NCBI RefSeq assembly: GCF_024808255.1
Contig: NZ_JANTYS010000016.1
Coordinates: 87,752 to 151,751 of the forward strand
Direction: 5' to 3'
Source: Mucilaginibacter dorajii
GTDB lineage: Bacteria; Bacteroidota; Bacteroidia; Sphingobacteriales; Sphingobacteriaceae
DNA: 64,000 nucleotides
Below are positions 1 to 8,028 of this stretch, piece by piece (the stretch's first letter is position 1; every line of letters begins with the position of its first letter). The notes beneath the pieces are model-generated. The model was not told where the DNA came from and did not search any database. It saw only the letters and a program-made list of their open reading frames with translations. The position numbers and the translations under genes are program-made.

Positions 1-567
1 TACCGGATGTAGGTAACATGCAAAGTTTTTTTGTCATGTCTGCAGCTAAGCATGAAACCGGATATATGTTTGATCAAATATGATGCTATCTACAAGAATT
101 ATCACTTTTCGGTACATACCTTATTAAAAAAATCCAGGCGTGGAAGATCAGATCTGGCTAATTGATTTTTGGATATTTAATCAGGGTAAACGCATCTAAT
201 TGGGTTAACATAACTTAACACATTTCAGATATTTATTTTATAAATATTTAATAATCAGTGTTTTATATTTTTACATGGTTAACACAAAACTGATGTATCG
301 AGCAATTAGGCGCATCCAATATTTGTGCCTGTTGTTGCCCAATAAAGGCGCCTAATGGACATGGATCTTTTAACGAGGATCGGGCGATAAAAACAAGGTA
401 TCGTTTGATGCTTATATATACCAATGGCATAAGCTTATTCCGTTAGCTATTATTAAATAACAGCTTATCGCCGTTAACTATTCAGATGCGTTTGCCCCGG
501 TTATTTAATACCCTGCTTTATTTACGATACAAAAAAGGCAAATAGTCTAAATGCTAAAAACATGTCA
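1..567. other. Left-edge intergenic stretch, no gene seen
   Basis: I find no convincing coding frame, tRNA or rRNA here. The sequence is A+T-rich. A short plus-strand frame that begins at 551 runs antisense to the response regulator and has no recognisable composition. The stretch lies downstream of the minus-strand response regulator, so it may hold that gene's terminator, but I see no clear hairpin with a U-tract. Confidence 0.5.
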
Positions 568-939
568 TTACTTTGGCAAAACGCTAAGGAGCCAGTTATT
601 TATTTTTTCGGTAAAGAAATCGAGATCAAAAGGTTTGGAAATAAAATCATCGGCCAAACAGTTCCTGGAAATATTTGGCAAATCATTTTTAGCAGAAATA
701 AGGATTACCGGTATATTGCTCGTGAGCGGGTTGCGCTTTAAATCAAGGCAAAGCTTGCTGCCGTAGCCATCGGCAAGCCAATCATCAAGTAAAATCAGGT
801 CTGGTTTAAATTCATGAATATTGTAAAAGGATACAATGTCACTCACAGCCCGAACATGGTATCCGGCTTCTACCAGAATTAACTCTATGATGTTGAGAAT
901 ATCTTCATCGTCATCAACAACAATAATATTTTTTGACAT
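568..939 (-). CDS. Single-domain response regulator (CheY-like receiver)
   Basis: A 123-residue receiver domain with no output domain, so it probably acts by phosphorylation-dependent protein contacts in a two-component phosphorelay. The N-terminal acidic pocket is VVDDDED, the likely phosphoacceptor is Asp52 in LILLDDWLADG, and the conserved lysine lies in the late motif SKPFD. The frame is open upstream to 1065, but the receiver fold starts at MSKNIIVVDD, so the ATG at 939 is chosen; the extra 42 residues look non-native. No kinase is adjacent. Upstream lies a large palindromic repeat element. It is a different protein from the second stand-alone receiver at 10442. Confidence 0.85.
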   Translation of the reverse strand: MSKNIIVVDDDEDILNIIELILVEAGYHVRAVSDIVSFYNIHEFKPDLILLDDWLADGYGSKLCLDLKRNPLTSNIPVILISAKNDLPNISRNCLADDFISKPFDLDFFTEKINNWLLSVLPK

Positions 940-1081
940 ATTCCAATAGTTCAGGATAGGTTTGGCAAATATACAAAATTTGTTACATTTCATCCACCGC
1001 AACAGATCATCATCCTGAACGGATGAAATCAGGTAGCTAAAGTTATATCGTTCATTTAAAAGCAATGGCCTGCTCCCACAA

Positions 1082-1292
1082 GGCCATAGCCGTTAACTTA
1101 AGAACGAAACGCTTCAAAAAGCAGGGGAATGTGCGATTCCCCTCTTGAGAGGGGTGGAGGGGTGTGTCATTCTGCGTGCGGCCCATCGCTTGTATAACAC
1201 ACCCCTGCTCACGCTCTTTGCGACCGCGCCCCTCTCAAGAGGGGATTTTAAGAAGCCTAAGGCTAAATTTTTCTTAGGTTAACGGCTATGCC
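1082..1292. repeat. Nested palindromic (MITE-like) element
   Basis: Outer inverted arms are at 1082-1104 and 1271-1292 and match nearly completely, reading GGCCATAGCCGTTAACTTAA on the left and its near reverse complement on the right. Inside them is a second inverted pair, 1136-1167 against about 1199-1250, built on the self-complementary CCCCTCTTGAGAGGGG. The four bases ACAA occur directly on both sides (1078-1081 and 1293-1296), which may be a target-site duplication. It encodes no protein. It could fold into a long RNA hairpin between the response regulator and the flavin reductase gene. Copy number elsewhere is unknown. Confidence 0.7.
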
Positions 1293-1486
1293 ACAACGTG
1301 AGTTGCATTTACACCAGGCCCAGGCGTTAAAGTTTTGATGACATTAAAAAGAATTCAAAAAAAGGACCAGCGAATAACAAGCTTCTTCTTCTGAAGAAGG
1401 AAACAAAAAAAAGCCTTTCCTCTTTAGGGTAATTAAACATTTTAGTCCCAGAGTTTCTGTTGGAAATGACAAGGTCAATAAATAAA

Positions 1487-2386
1487 CTACATCAACAACA
1501 CTTTCCAGGCATCCATTACCCGGCCGTTATTTAACAATTGCCGGGCTTTTAAATGCAGGTGTAGGGTCCGGGTGTGGCTGTCACCGATGATAGTATCAAC
1601 CAGATCTTTCATTTCATCGGTTTGACTAAAAGCTTTTACTTCCTCATCGGATGGTAGCGTTTCAACAAGCCCCAATAACCCCAAATTATTCCCGGTTAAC
1701 ACTTTGGAGTTTTTAACCTCTTTGGGAAAAGCATCAACGCCGATACCTGTTCCGGTACTGCCTATTGGTTTAGAAATTTTAAATAAATTATCGCTGGTTA
1801 CCCTACAATACCAATCGCCGCCTAAACGAGCCACCAAATCTATTTTATGCGGGTCTATTTTGCCATTAGCATCCAAAATCGCTTCATTGATATGAATCCG
1901 TTTCACCTCGGCAATAACCAAATTACCCGCTCCCCCGTTTTTTCCTAACGATATTACATCATTCACTACACATTCCAATTGAACGGTCGATTCCGCTACC
2001 CTTGGTGGCTTTATCGTCTCCGAAGCCAATTCAGTAAACCCCGCTTTCGAAAATTCATTTACGCCTTTTTTGTAATCCATACTGGCTAAATAGGTTTGTT
2101 GCACCATATCGTAGTTCACAATATTAATCACACATTCAGGTACTTCCAAAACGTTTTCAAGCGTGTGTTTAGTGGTATTATCCCGCGCCCTGCTTGTTGG
2201 CGAAAAAACACATATCGGTGGATTGATACTAAAAACATTGAAAAAACTAAACGGACTTAAATTAACCTGGCCGTTTTTGTCAATAGTGGATACAAAGCAT
2301 ATTGGCCGGGGTGCAATGGCGTAGTGCAAATAAACTTGCATTTCGGCCGGTGTCAACGATGATGCATCAATAGTTTTTAACTTCAT
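1487..2386 (-). CDS. Flavin reductase-like FMN-binding split-barrel protein
   Basis: A 299-residue protein. The first roughly 200 residues resemble the flavin reductase-like split barrel that binds FMN: YAIAPRPICFVSTIDKNG near residues 26-43, NLSPFSFFNVFSINPP shortly after, and the NxV-type tail of the barrel. This family includes NAD(P)H:flavin oxidoreductases and related proteins of unknown substrate. The last 90 or so residues form a helical extension that is present in many Bacteroidota homologues. It is cytoplasmic, with no signal peptide or membrane segment. It appears monocistronic on the minus strand. The exact substrate cannot be read from sequence. Confidence 0.8.
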   Translation of the reverse strand: MKLKTIDASSLTPAEMQVYLHYAIAPRPICFVSTIDKNGQVNLSPFSFFNVFSINPPICVFSPTSRARDNTTKHTLENVLEVPECVINIVNYDMVQQTYLASMDYKKGVNEFSKAGFTELASETIKPPRVAESTVQLECVVNDVISLGKNGGAGNLVIAEVKRIHINEAILDANGKIDPHKIDLVARLGGDWYCRVTSDNLFKISKPIGSTGTGIGVDAFPKEVKNSKVLTGNNLGLLGLVETLPSDEEVKAFSQTDEMKDLVDTIIGDSHTRTLHLHLKARQLLNNGRVMDAWKVLLM

Positions 2387-2928
2387 TCAAATTTTATTTA
2401 AAGCTTAATCAACCTAACTGCTATTTTTTTTGATCCAGTATCGACCATTTGGTTTGTTCTTTAAGATAGTATTACTTAACAAGCCTAAGCCGATAACTTT
2501 CATCTCACAATATCGCCGGGTTGCAGCCATAGGCCCTGGTAGCCGGGTTACCAAGCAGCCCGGTGCCGTTGAGTTCCCAAAAGCATCCTGTGCCAATCGC
2601 ACCCTATTGCGATACCTGCCTGCCGGTTTGTCCGGCATTAAGCGAGAGGCACCATTTATGCCGCTCCGATAATTGCCTGCAATAAGATTATTGCAATATT
2701 GTAAGTTATACAAAACTAACCGACAATAAGCAGAAAGAGATAATGTAGCTTAAGAAAGAAAATATTTTTCGGGGTTTGCATTTTCCATGAGCGAATTAAA
2801 AAATTTAAAATCACACACGCAATTACTCACATCTGATATTGACTGTTTTTTTTGGTGGGAATAAAAACAAAAACCCAGCAAATCAGTGTGATTTGCTGGG
2901 TTTCGACTTCGATTGGTATCGCTTTCTG
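2387..2928. other. Intergenic region with a G+C-richer core, no gene supported
   Basis: Between the flavin reductase start and the tRNA-Pro pair. The part from about 2500 to 2670 is richer in G and C than its surroundings and contains small hairpins such as TGCCGG-TTTGT-CCGGCA. Short open frames occur on both strands, but none resembles a protein. It may be a decayed repeat or gene remnant. The only supported element is the terminator at 2871-2903. Confidence 0.4.
2871..2903 (-). terminator. Intrinsic terminator after proximal tRNA-Pro
   Basis: Perfect 15-bp inverted repeat (AAACCCAGCAAATCA / TGATTTGCTGGGTTT) with a 3-base loop at 2886-2888. It is followed in the minus-strand direction by a U-rich stretch (A-rich on the plus strand, about 2862-2873). 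It lies 26 bases past the tRNA 3' end. Confidence 0.85.
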
Positions 2929-3002
2929 TCGGGATGGCAGGATTCGAACCTGCGGCCTCCACATCCCAAATGTGGCGCGATACCGGGCTACGCTACATCC
3001 CG
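2929..3002 (-). tRNA. tRNA-Pro (anticodon TGG)
   Basis: Read on the minus strand, this is a complete 74-base cloverleaf. The acceptor arm CGGGATG pairs with CATCCCG, the D-arm contains AGCCCGGTA, the anticodon stem CCACA/TGTGG encloses the loop TTTGGGA with anticodon TGG, and the T-arm contains GGTTCGAATCC. The discriminator base is A and the CCA end is not encoded. It is identical in sequence to the copy at 3108-3181, and each copy has its own terminator. Confidence 0.97.
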
Positions 3003-3053
3003 TTACATTAATCAGGCTCATGCCTGCCAATGCTATTTCATCAATCAGAAAAG

Positions 3054-3086
3054 AAAACCCTTTAAACTTTCGGTTTAAAGGGTTTT
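3054..3086 (-). terminator. Intrinsic terminator between the two tRNA-Pro genes
   Basis: Perfect 14-bp inverted repeat (AAAACCCTTTAAAC / GTTTAAAGGGTTTT) with a 5-base loop TTTCG, U-rich on the minus strand. It sits just past the 3' end of the distal tRNA-Pro, so the two identical tRNAs seem to be terminated separately. Confidence 0.85.
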
Positions 3087-3107
3087 GATAGTTGGTATCG
3101 ACTTTCG

Positions 3108-3181
3108 TCGGGATGGCAGGATTCGAACCTGCGGCCTCCACATCCCAAATGTGGCGCGATACCGGGCTACGCTACATCCCG
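3108..3181 (-). tRNA. tRNA-Pro (anticodon TGG), second identical copy
   Basis: Same 74-base sequence as the tRNA at 2929-3002, including discriminator A and no encoded CCA. The repeat unit is about 179 bases long. The tRNA bodies are identical, but the hairpins and flanks between them differ. This indicates either an old duplication with conserved tRNA bodies or gene conversion of the tRNA part only. Confidence 0.97.
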
Positions 3182-3343
3182 CTTCCCTGATTGGGTGTGC
3201 AAAAGTAGGATTTTAAATTAAGTTGCAAAATTTTTTTTCAAAGAAATTCAAACACTAATGTTAAACCATTCATTTGCACCTGTTTGAACTTAAATATTTT
3301 TTTCACACCGTACAATTAACCTGCTCTTCTCATTATTTTAACA

Positions 3344-3487
3344 ATGAACCAGATAAAACATAAGCTGTTTTGGTTTGGACTTTGGGGCAGTAGAATAACC
3401 TTTAGTGTGATAGTCGCAGGTATAATCCATGATCTTATCACCGGTAAAAGGAATGACGATGGAACCATTTTCAGATTTAACAGGTAA
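3344..3487 (+). CDS. Small putative membrane protein (47 aa)
   Basis: An ATG-started frame of 47 codons ending TAA, convergent with the DUF4199 gene 7 bases away. The product begins MNQIKHKLFWFGLWGSRI, continues with a hydrophobic stretch TFSVIVAGIIHDLI that could span a membrane, and ends with a polar tail rich in basic and acidic residues. Positive charges at the N-terminus and the absence of rare-looking codons favour a real gene. The antisense frame at 3316-3498 has no protein-like features. No family is recognised and no ribosome-binding site stands out. Confidence 0.4.
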   Translation: MNQIKHKLFWFGLWGSRITFSVIVAGIIHDLITGKRNDDGTIFRFNR

Positions 3488-3494
3488 GTCAATA

Positions 3495-3902
3495 TCAATC
3501 CAGCTTGCTCGGTTTATTCATTAAGGCAGCTGCTGAGCCCACGCAAATTAAAACGCCTAATGCGAGTCCGCCGAATAAACGGCCCGAAAAGGCGAATAGA
3601 TTGCTGGCCATATCAAAATAATTAATATAGACTATGCCGGCCAAACAGGCAAATAGCCCTCCTATCAGCAAAATCCTGAAGCTTTGAAACAAGGCTTCAA
3701 AAAAACTGATCTCGCCTTCCTTGTCGTCTTCCCGGTAAGTTTTCACCCCGAAATAAACGCCACAGAACGGTATCAGTAATGATAAATATTCAATAGGCCT
3801 TACATGATTGCCGGTACTGGTGTACCCAAACGACCGCATTATAAACAACCAGGTTCCGCTCATAATCCCCAGGATCAGGCCGGTTACAAAAGCATTTTTC
3901 AT
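3495..3902 (-). CDS. DUF4199 family membrane protein
   Basis: A 135-residue integral membrane protein with about four hydrophobic segments (residues roughly 5-23, 37-53, 72-94 and 103-125). The cytoplasmic-looking loop after the second segment, KTYREDDKEGEISFFEAL, is the usual signature of DUF4199, a family found almost only in Bacteroidota and of unknown function. A second member is at 8822-9358. The gene stands alone, converging on a possible 47-residue gene. Confidence 0.8.
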   Translation of the reverse strand: MKNAFVTGLILGIMSGTWLFIMRSFGYTSTGNHVRPIEYLSLLIPFCGVYFGVKTYREDDKEGEISFFEALFQSFRILLIGGLFACLAGIVYINYFDMASNLFAFSGRLFGGLALGVLICVGSAAALMNKPSKLD

Positions 3903-4051
3903 AATTTTTGGCTATTGGTTATAACTATATATAAAAATGCGAAATTTTAATTACTTGTTTGTACACTCTGTACTTTTTCGGGAAGATAATTTTCATCAGC
4001 TCATAAACTCTGGCTGCTTTATCCATTTGCCCCCACACAGGTATAAACAAC

Positions 4052-4085
4052 AAGAGGCTGTTCTCATTTTTTGAGACAGCCTCTT
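4052..4085. terminator. Hairpin terminator downstream of the carboxylesterase
   Basis: Inverted repeat AAGAGGCTG(T)TCTCA / TGAGACAGCCTCTT around a T-rich loop, with one bulged base. It lies 40 bases past the stop of the minus-strand esterase. The same stem core GAGGCTG/CAGCCTC recurs in the hairpin at 63908-63937, so this may be a repeated terminator type in the genome. Confidence 0.7.
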
Positions 4086-4124
4086 ATTAACATTGTACCT
4101 ACAACAAACGGCTTATAAAAACCG

Positions 4125-5762
4125 CTATTTCATATAATCCTTATCCAGGAATAAATAGCGTGCCCTATCGGTTTCTGTTTTCTGCTCGCTTTTTACATCT
4201 ATATCCATAAACTTAACCGGGCCTTTACCATTGTTGGCTTCCCATTTTGGTAAACCAGCTCCGTTAGGGTTGTAGTTTTTGATGAAATTGCCGAAGTAAT
4301 CTTCCATGGTGGTAGATACTTTATAGTCATCTGGTGTCCAGGCGTAAGTTTTGTTGGTAGCCAGGTTGCCTAAGGCGTATTCAATTTCAGAGGCATGTGC
4401 CGCGCCAACCGGTCCGGCTGGTTTAGGTGCAGGTTTGGCTGCATCACCTTTTACAACGCCCCCGGCAAGGCCCGCTGTAGCATTGCCCATAGCGGCCGTC
4501 ATAGCAGGGCGCACACGCGAAAACAAATAACGGTAAACAGGTTTGCCACCGGTTTTCATTTGTAGGTCGGCCCATTTCCAGGTGCTATACACAATAAAAC
4601 GATCACTTGATAATGCCGTTGCCGATTTGATAACCTCTTCATCGGTAGCAGCAGGGTATAATTTCAGTGCTTCGTCAGCTTTATCACCATAAATGGTAGT
4701 CAATGTTTTTTTGTAATTTTCTAATGTTGGTGCGTCAGCGCGCATTAAAAACTGGTAAGGCACTTCGGCCGAATTCCATCCTACCAGGATAGGTATTTTA
4801 GCCTGTTCGCCAGCTTCAAATATCTCGGGCAATGACTTGGGCAGCAAATAGCCATCAATAGTTGGTGTCATTGGCGACCGCATCTGACCTGGTTTGTTAG
4901 TAATATCCAATAATTCGATAGCAGATTTAGCCCGCAGATCGGCTAATGAACCAGCCTGGACGCTTGCCGCAAAGGCAACACCATTCTTTTCGGCCTCGGC
5001 CAATGGAATAGAATTTAACGTTGGATTTATACCCGCGCCACTTTCGCCTATAGCCGCATTGATCAGATCTTTTGATAGTGGAGACGCCATTTGTACAGAT
5101 ACCGAGATCGATCCGGCAGATTCGCCGGCAATGGTGACATGTTTAGGATCGCCACCAAATTTGGCTACGTTCTTTTGTACCCAAAGCAGAGCGGCATTTT
5201 GGTCGAGGTATCCATAATTACCCGATGAATGATTAGGCGATTCTTTGGTTAGCTCCGGATGCGAGAAAAAGCCAAACACACCAAGTCTGTAGTTTACGGT
5301 AAGCACCACAATGCCTTTTTTCGCCAGGCTTTCGCCATCATAACGTGGTTCAGATCCGTCACCTGCCGCTAAGCCACCACCGTAAAAATACACCAGTACA
5401 GGTAGTTTTTCGTTCATGGTTTTGGCAGGGGTCCAAACGTTTAGGTATAAACAATCTTCACTCATACCGGCAGACCGAAAGCCCATATCGCCAAAAATTG
5501 GCCTTTGCATGGGGTTATTGCCAAAATGATCGGCCTTGAGCACACCATCCCAGTTTTTAACTGGTTGCGGTTCTTTCCAGCGCAAATCGCCAACCGGCGG
5601 CTGGGCAAATGGAATGCCTTTAAATGTGGTGATAGCTGATCCTGCCTCCTTCACTCCTGCTACCTTACCATTTTCGATGGTTACCTGCGGATTGGTTTGG
5701 GCAAACAACTTTACAGATGCAATTTGCACCAGCAGCAAGGCTGCTAAAATTGGTTTCATCAT
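4125..5762 (-). CDS. Secreted type-B carboxylesterase/lipase
   Basis: A 545-residue alpha/beta hydrolase of the carboxylesterase type-B family, which hydrolyses ester bonds in diverse substrates. The N-terminus is a signal peptide ending near LFAQT (residue 23), so the enzyme acts in the periplasm or outside. The nucleophile elbow GESAG places catalytic Ser215; the oxyanion-hole motif is YFYGGGL near residue 126; the early family motif SEDCLYLNVW is at 101-110; the histidine is expected in GAAHASEIEY near the C-terminus. Length is normal for the family. Transcribed away from the Nudix regulator at 5890 across a 127-bp region with a palindrome, so it may be a target of that regulator. Substrate unknown. 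Confidence 0.88.
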   Translation of the reverse strand: MMKPILAALLLVQIASVKLFAQTNPQVTIENGKVAGVKEAGSAITTFKGIPFAQPPVGDLRWKEPQPVKNWDGVLKADHFGNNPMQRPIFGDMGFRSAGMSEDCLYLNVWTPAKTMNEKLPVLVYFYGGGLAAGDGSEPRYDGESLAKKGIVVLTVNYRLGVFGFFSHPELTKESPNHSSGNYGYLDQNAALLWVQKNVAKFGGDPKHVTIAGESAGSISVSVQMASPLSKDLINAAIGESGAGINPTLNSIPLAEAEKNGVAFAASVQAGSLADLRAKSAIELLDITNKPGQMRSPMTPTIDGYLLPKSLPEIFEAGEQAKIPILVGWNSAEVPYQFLMRADAPTLENYKKTLTTIYGDKADEALKLYPAATDEEVIKSATALSSDRFIVYSTWKWADLQMKTGGKPVYRYLFSRVRPAMTAAMGNATAGLAGGVVKGDAAKPAPKPAGPVGAAHASEIEYALGNLATNKTYAWTPDDYKVSTTMEDYFGNFIKNYNPNGAGLPKWEANNGKGPVKFMDIDVKSEQKTETDRARYLFLDKDYMK

Positions 5763-5804
5763 GGGTTTATTAATGTTAAATTGGTTTATTCGAATTTTTG
5801 ATAC

Positions 5805-5829
5805 TTATTGTATCATTATGTTACAATAA
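5805..5829. promoter_or_regulatory. Candidate operator for the Nudix-type regulator
   Basis: Perfect 8-bp inverted repeat TTATTGTA / TACAATAA with a 9-base spacer, centred between the divergent esterase and Nudix regulator genes. Its position and symmetry fit a dimeric winged-helix repressor site. Assignment to the neighbouring regulator is inference. Confidence 0.5.
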
Positions 5830-5889
5830 TAATTAATTTTATCGCGGCAACAAATTTTTTTGTTATTTGCCAAGCATTTTTTACAAAAG

Positions 5890-6615
5890 ATGAATAAGGA
5901 ATTCAGGAAGCAGGAAAGTAACACCCGTGGCGATGGCTATTTGCCCGGCCTGGCAATTGATGCCGTTATTTTCGGCTTTCATGACCACCAGCTTAAAGTG
6001 TTGCTGCTTGCCTATAAAAACACCGGTTTATACGCGCTGCCGGGCGGCTTTATTCATGACGATGAAGATGTGAACCAGGCAGCCCGCAGGGTATTGCTGG
6101 ACCGCACCGGCCTTACCAATATTTTCCTTGACCAGTTTTATGTTTTTGGCGATAACAGCCGTTATGATCCCGAACCATTAAAAGCTATTATGCTTGCCCG
6201 GGGATATGAACCACCTACCGATCATTGGTTGCTTAAGCGTTTTGTATCAGTAGGCTATTATGCCCTGGTTGATTTTACTAAAGCAATCCCCACCCCCGAC
6301 GCGATCTCTGATACCTGCGATTGGTATGGCTTAGAAAGCCTTCCACATTTAATGCAGGATCATAGGCAGATCATCCAAAAAGCCCTGGAAACCCTTCAGG
6401 CCAACCTCGATCAAAAGCTCATCGGCTTTAACCTCCTTGGCGATGAATTTACCATGGGCGAACTGCAAAGCCTTTATGAAACCGTACTAAACAAAAAGCT
6501 AATAAGGGCCGCATTTCAGCGTAAAATACTGAGCTTGGGTATTTTGGAACGGGTTGCTAAAAAGTTTACCGGCGGTGCGCATAAGGCACCTTATTTATAT
6601 AGGTTCATCTCCTGA
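5890..6615 (+). CDS. Nudix-domain transcriptional regulator (NrtR/AraR-like)
   Basis: A 241-residue protein with an N-terminal Nudix fold (about residues 15-150) and a C-terminal winged-helix region (about 160-241; ELQSLYETVLNKKLIRAAF is the likely recognition part). The Nudix box begins GGFIHDDEDVNQAARR. The positions that should carry the catalytic REUxEE glutamates are RRVLLD instead, so hydrolysis is probably lost, as in family members that bind a ligand and control sugar or NAD genes. I take the ATG at 5890, although the frame opens at 5860. Divergent from the esterase, with a palindromic site between. The ligand is unknown; a carbohydrate or nucleotide-sugar effector is plausible. Confidence 0.82.
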   Translation: MNKEFRKQESNTRGDGYLPGLAIDAVIFGFHDHQLKVLLLAYKNTGLYALPGGFIHDDEDVNQAARRVLLDRTGLTNIFLDQFYVFGDNSRYDPEPLKAIMLARGYEPPTDHWLLKRFVSVGYYALVDFTKAIPTPDAISDTCDWYGLESLPHLMQDHRQIIQKALETLQANLDQKLIGFNLLGDEFTMGELQSLYETVLNKKLIRAAFQRKILSLGILERVAKKFTGGAHKAPYLYRFIS

Positions 6616-6647
6616 GGATAAATTTCTTGTCTTAATTATACCTTTAA

Positions 6648-6679
6648 TTGTCGTATTCTGCCCTGTTTAGTTATCTTTA
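6648..6679 (+). promoter_or_regulatory. Candidate Bacteroidota housekeeping promoter for the VOC/DoxX operon
   Basis: TTG at 6648-6650, a 21-base spacer, then TATCTTTA at 6672-6679. This agrees with the TTG-N19/21-TAnnTTTG pattern of Bacteroidota primary-sigma promoters except for the last base. It lies about 57 bases before the ATG at 6736. Prediction by eye only. Confidence 0.35.
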
Positions 6680-6735
6680 ATCACCGTAACTTTACTTCTG
6701 TAAACAACCAAATTATAAACTAAACTTTAATAAAA

Positions 6736-7161
6736 ATGGTAACTATCAACCCTTATTTAAACTTCCCGGGCAATTCACTGGAAGCGTTCACCTTTTACAA
6801 ATCGGTTTTTGGCGGCGAGTTTGCTGTAGTAATGAGCTTTGGCGATATGGGCAGCGAAAACGTAGCCGAAGAAGATAAAGACAAACTAATGCACATTGCG
6901 CTGCCTATAGGTAAAGGCAACATCCTGATGGCCACAGATACCGTTGGCGAAATGGGTATGGGCTACAAGGAAGGTAATAACTTCCATTTATCGCTTAATG
7001 TAGAAAGTAAAGAAGAAGGTGATACGGTTTACAACGCGCTTTCGGCAGGTGGTATCACTACGGTGCCAATGGCCATATCTGCGTGGGGTAGCTATTTTGG
7101 GATGCTTGTAGATAAGTTTGGCATATCATGGATGGTAAGTTTCGACGAAAATCGCGGATAA
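6736..7161 (+). CDS. VOC family protein (PhnB-like glyoxalase fold)
   Basis: 141 residues with the paired beta-alpha-beta-beta-beta modules of the vicinal oxygen chelate superfamily, in the PhnB/DUF1338-like arrangement: INPYLNFPGNSLEAFTFYK at the start and a C-terminal SYFGMLVDKFGISWMVSF module. Members include metal-dependent enzymes and many proteins of unknown function. The histidine of the HIALPIG strand could be a metal ligand. First gene of a probable five-gene operon reaching 8688, with spacings of 16-50 bases. Cytoplasmic. The substrate cannot be named. Confidence 0.82.
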   Translation: MVTINPYLNFPGNSLEAFTFYKSVFGGEFAVVMSFGDMGSENVAEEDKDKLMHIALPIGKGNILMATDTVGEMGMGYKEGNNFHLSLNVESKEEGDTVYNALSAGGITTVPMAISAWGSYFGMLVDKFGISWMVSFDENRG

Positions 7162-7177
7162 TAAAATAGCTACAACC

Positions 7178-7561
7178 ATGAAACCAAAAAACATAAATAT
7201 CATTTATTGGATATTGACCATTTTACTGGCCTTAGCCATGGCGGGTGATGGGTTTGGTGGCATTACGAAGCAACAGGCTGGCGTTGATGTATTAAAACAT
7301 TTAGGTTACCCAATATATTTTATGGTGATAATGGGATTCGCCAAGCTACTGGGCGTTGTGGCTATACTGCAAACCCAATTTAAAGTGATAAAAGAATGGG
7401 CCTACGCCGGTTTTGCTTTCACTTTTTTGGGGGCGATAGCTTCACGTAGTTTTATGGGCGACGCCGTTGGCGAATTGATCCCACCGATGATAATGCTTGT
7501 ATTTCTGTTTGTTACCTACTATTTCTGGAAAAAACTCGATCAGCTTAAACCAACGAAATAA
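7178..7561 (+). CDS. DoxX-like family membrane protein
   Basis: 127 residues with four predicted membrane helices (about 8-26, 45-63, 73-92 and 98-117). The DoxX-like pattern appears as a first helix ending in AGDGFGGITK and a second containing MGFAKLLGVVAIL. DoxX-family proteins have been linked to redox or quinone-associated functions, but most members have no known role. It lies 16 bases after the VOC gene and is followed by a second DoxX-like gene, so both probably share a transcript. Confidence 0.78.
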   Translation: MKPKNINIIYWILTILLALAMAGDGFGGITKQQAGVDVLKHLGYPIYFMVIMGFAKLLGVVAILQTQFKVIKEWAYAGFAFTFLGAIASRSFMGDAVGELIPPMIMLVFLFVTYYFWKKLDQLKPTK

Positions 7562-7601
7562 TATTAAAATCAATCACAATTTAAAAACAAACCTTATAAT
7601 C

Positions 7602-7991
7602 ATGAAAATAGCTGTAATTATTGTACGTACCCTGGTAGCGCTGATGTTTTTGTTCGCAGCAGTCAGTTGGTTTGCAATGGTGTTTTTCCATGCGTTTCCA
7701 ATGCCCCCAACAACCGGCAATATGAAAATATTTAATGACGGACTTGCCGCCTCGGGATATCTGATGATGCTGATAAAAATAACCGAACTGGTTTGCGCGT
7801 TATTCCTGTTGTTTGGCAGGTACGTTGCGTTGGCTTTGATAGTGCTGTTCCCTGTAATGGTAAACATCGTATTAGTGAATGCATTCCTGGCACCATCAGG
7901 CCTGGTGGCAGTAGTACCGTTGCTATTAGGCGTGTTATTCCTGGCCTATAGCCAACGTGAAAAATATGCGCCATTGTTCACATCAAAATAA
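7602..7991 (+). CDS. DoxX-like membrane protein, second copy
   Basis: 129 residues, four hydrophobic segments (about 5-24, 46-65, 72-92 and 99-117). The loop after helix 1, FHAFPMPPTTGNMKIFNDGL, and the segment MMLIKITELVCALFLLFGRY resemble the DoxX/DUF417-type fold. The frame is open from 7497, but that part overlaps the previous gene. The ATG at 7602 is preceded by an A-rich leader and starts directly with a membrane helix, so I use it. Its sequence is clearly diverged from the upstream DoxX protein. Confidence 0.75.
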   Translation: MKIAVIIVRTLVALMFLFAAVSWFAMVFFHAFPMPPTTGNMKIFNDGLAASGYLMMLIKITELVCALFLLFGRYVALALIVLFPVMVNIVLVNAFLAPSGLVAVVPLLLGVLFLAYSQREKYAPLFTSK

Positions 7992-8028
7992 AACCTGTTA
8001 TACACGCGGGTTAAAAATACAAACTGTT

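Noticed and set aside
551..766. 71-residue plus-strand frame at the left edge
   Set aside because: It runs antisense through the C-terminal half of a clear response regulator.
2414..2713. Paired open frames on both strands in the G+C-richer intergenic part
   Set aside because: No protein-like pattern, no conserved motif, and overlapping frames on both strands point to base composition only.
2750..3141. Minus- and plus-strand open frames across the tRNA-Pro pair (products with MEAAGSNPAIPT and similar)
   Set aside because: They are translations of the tRNA genes and their flanks; the tRNA cloverleafs are complete and explain the sequence.
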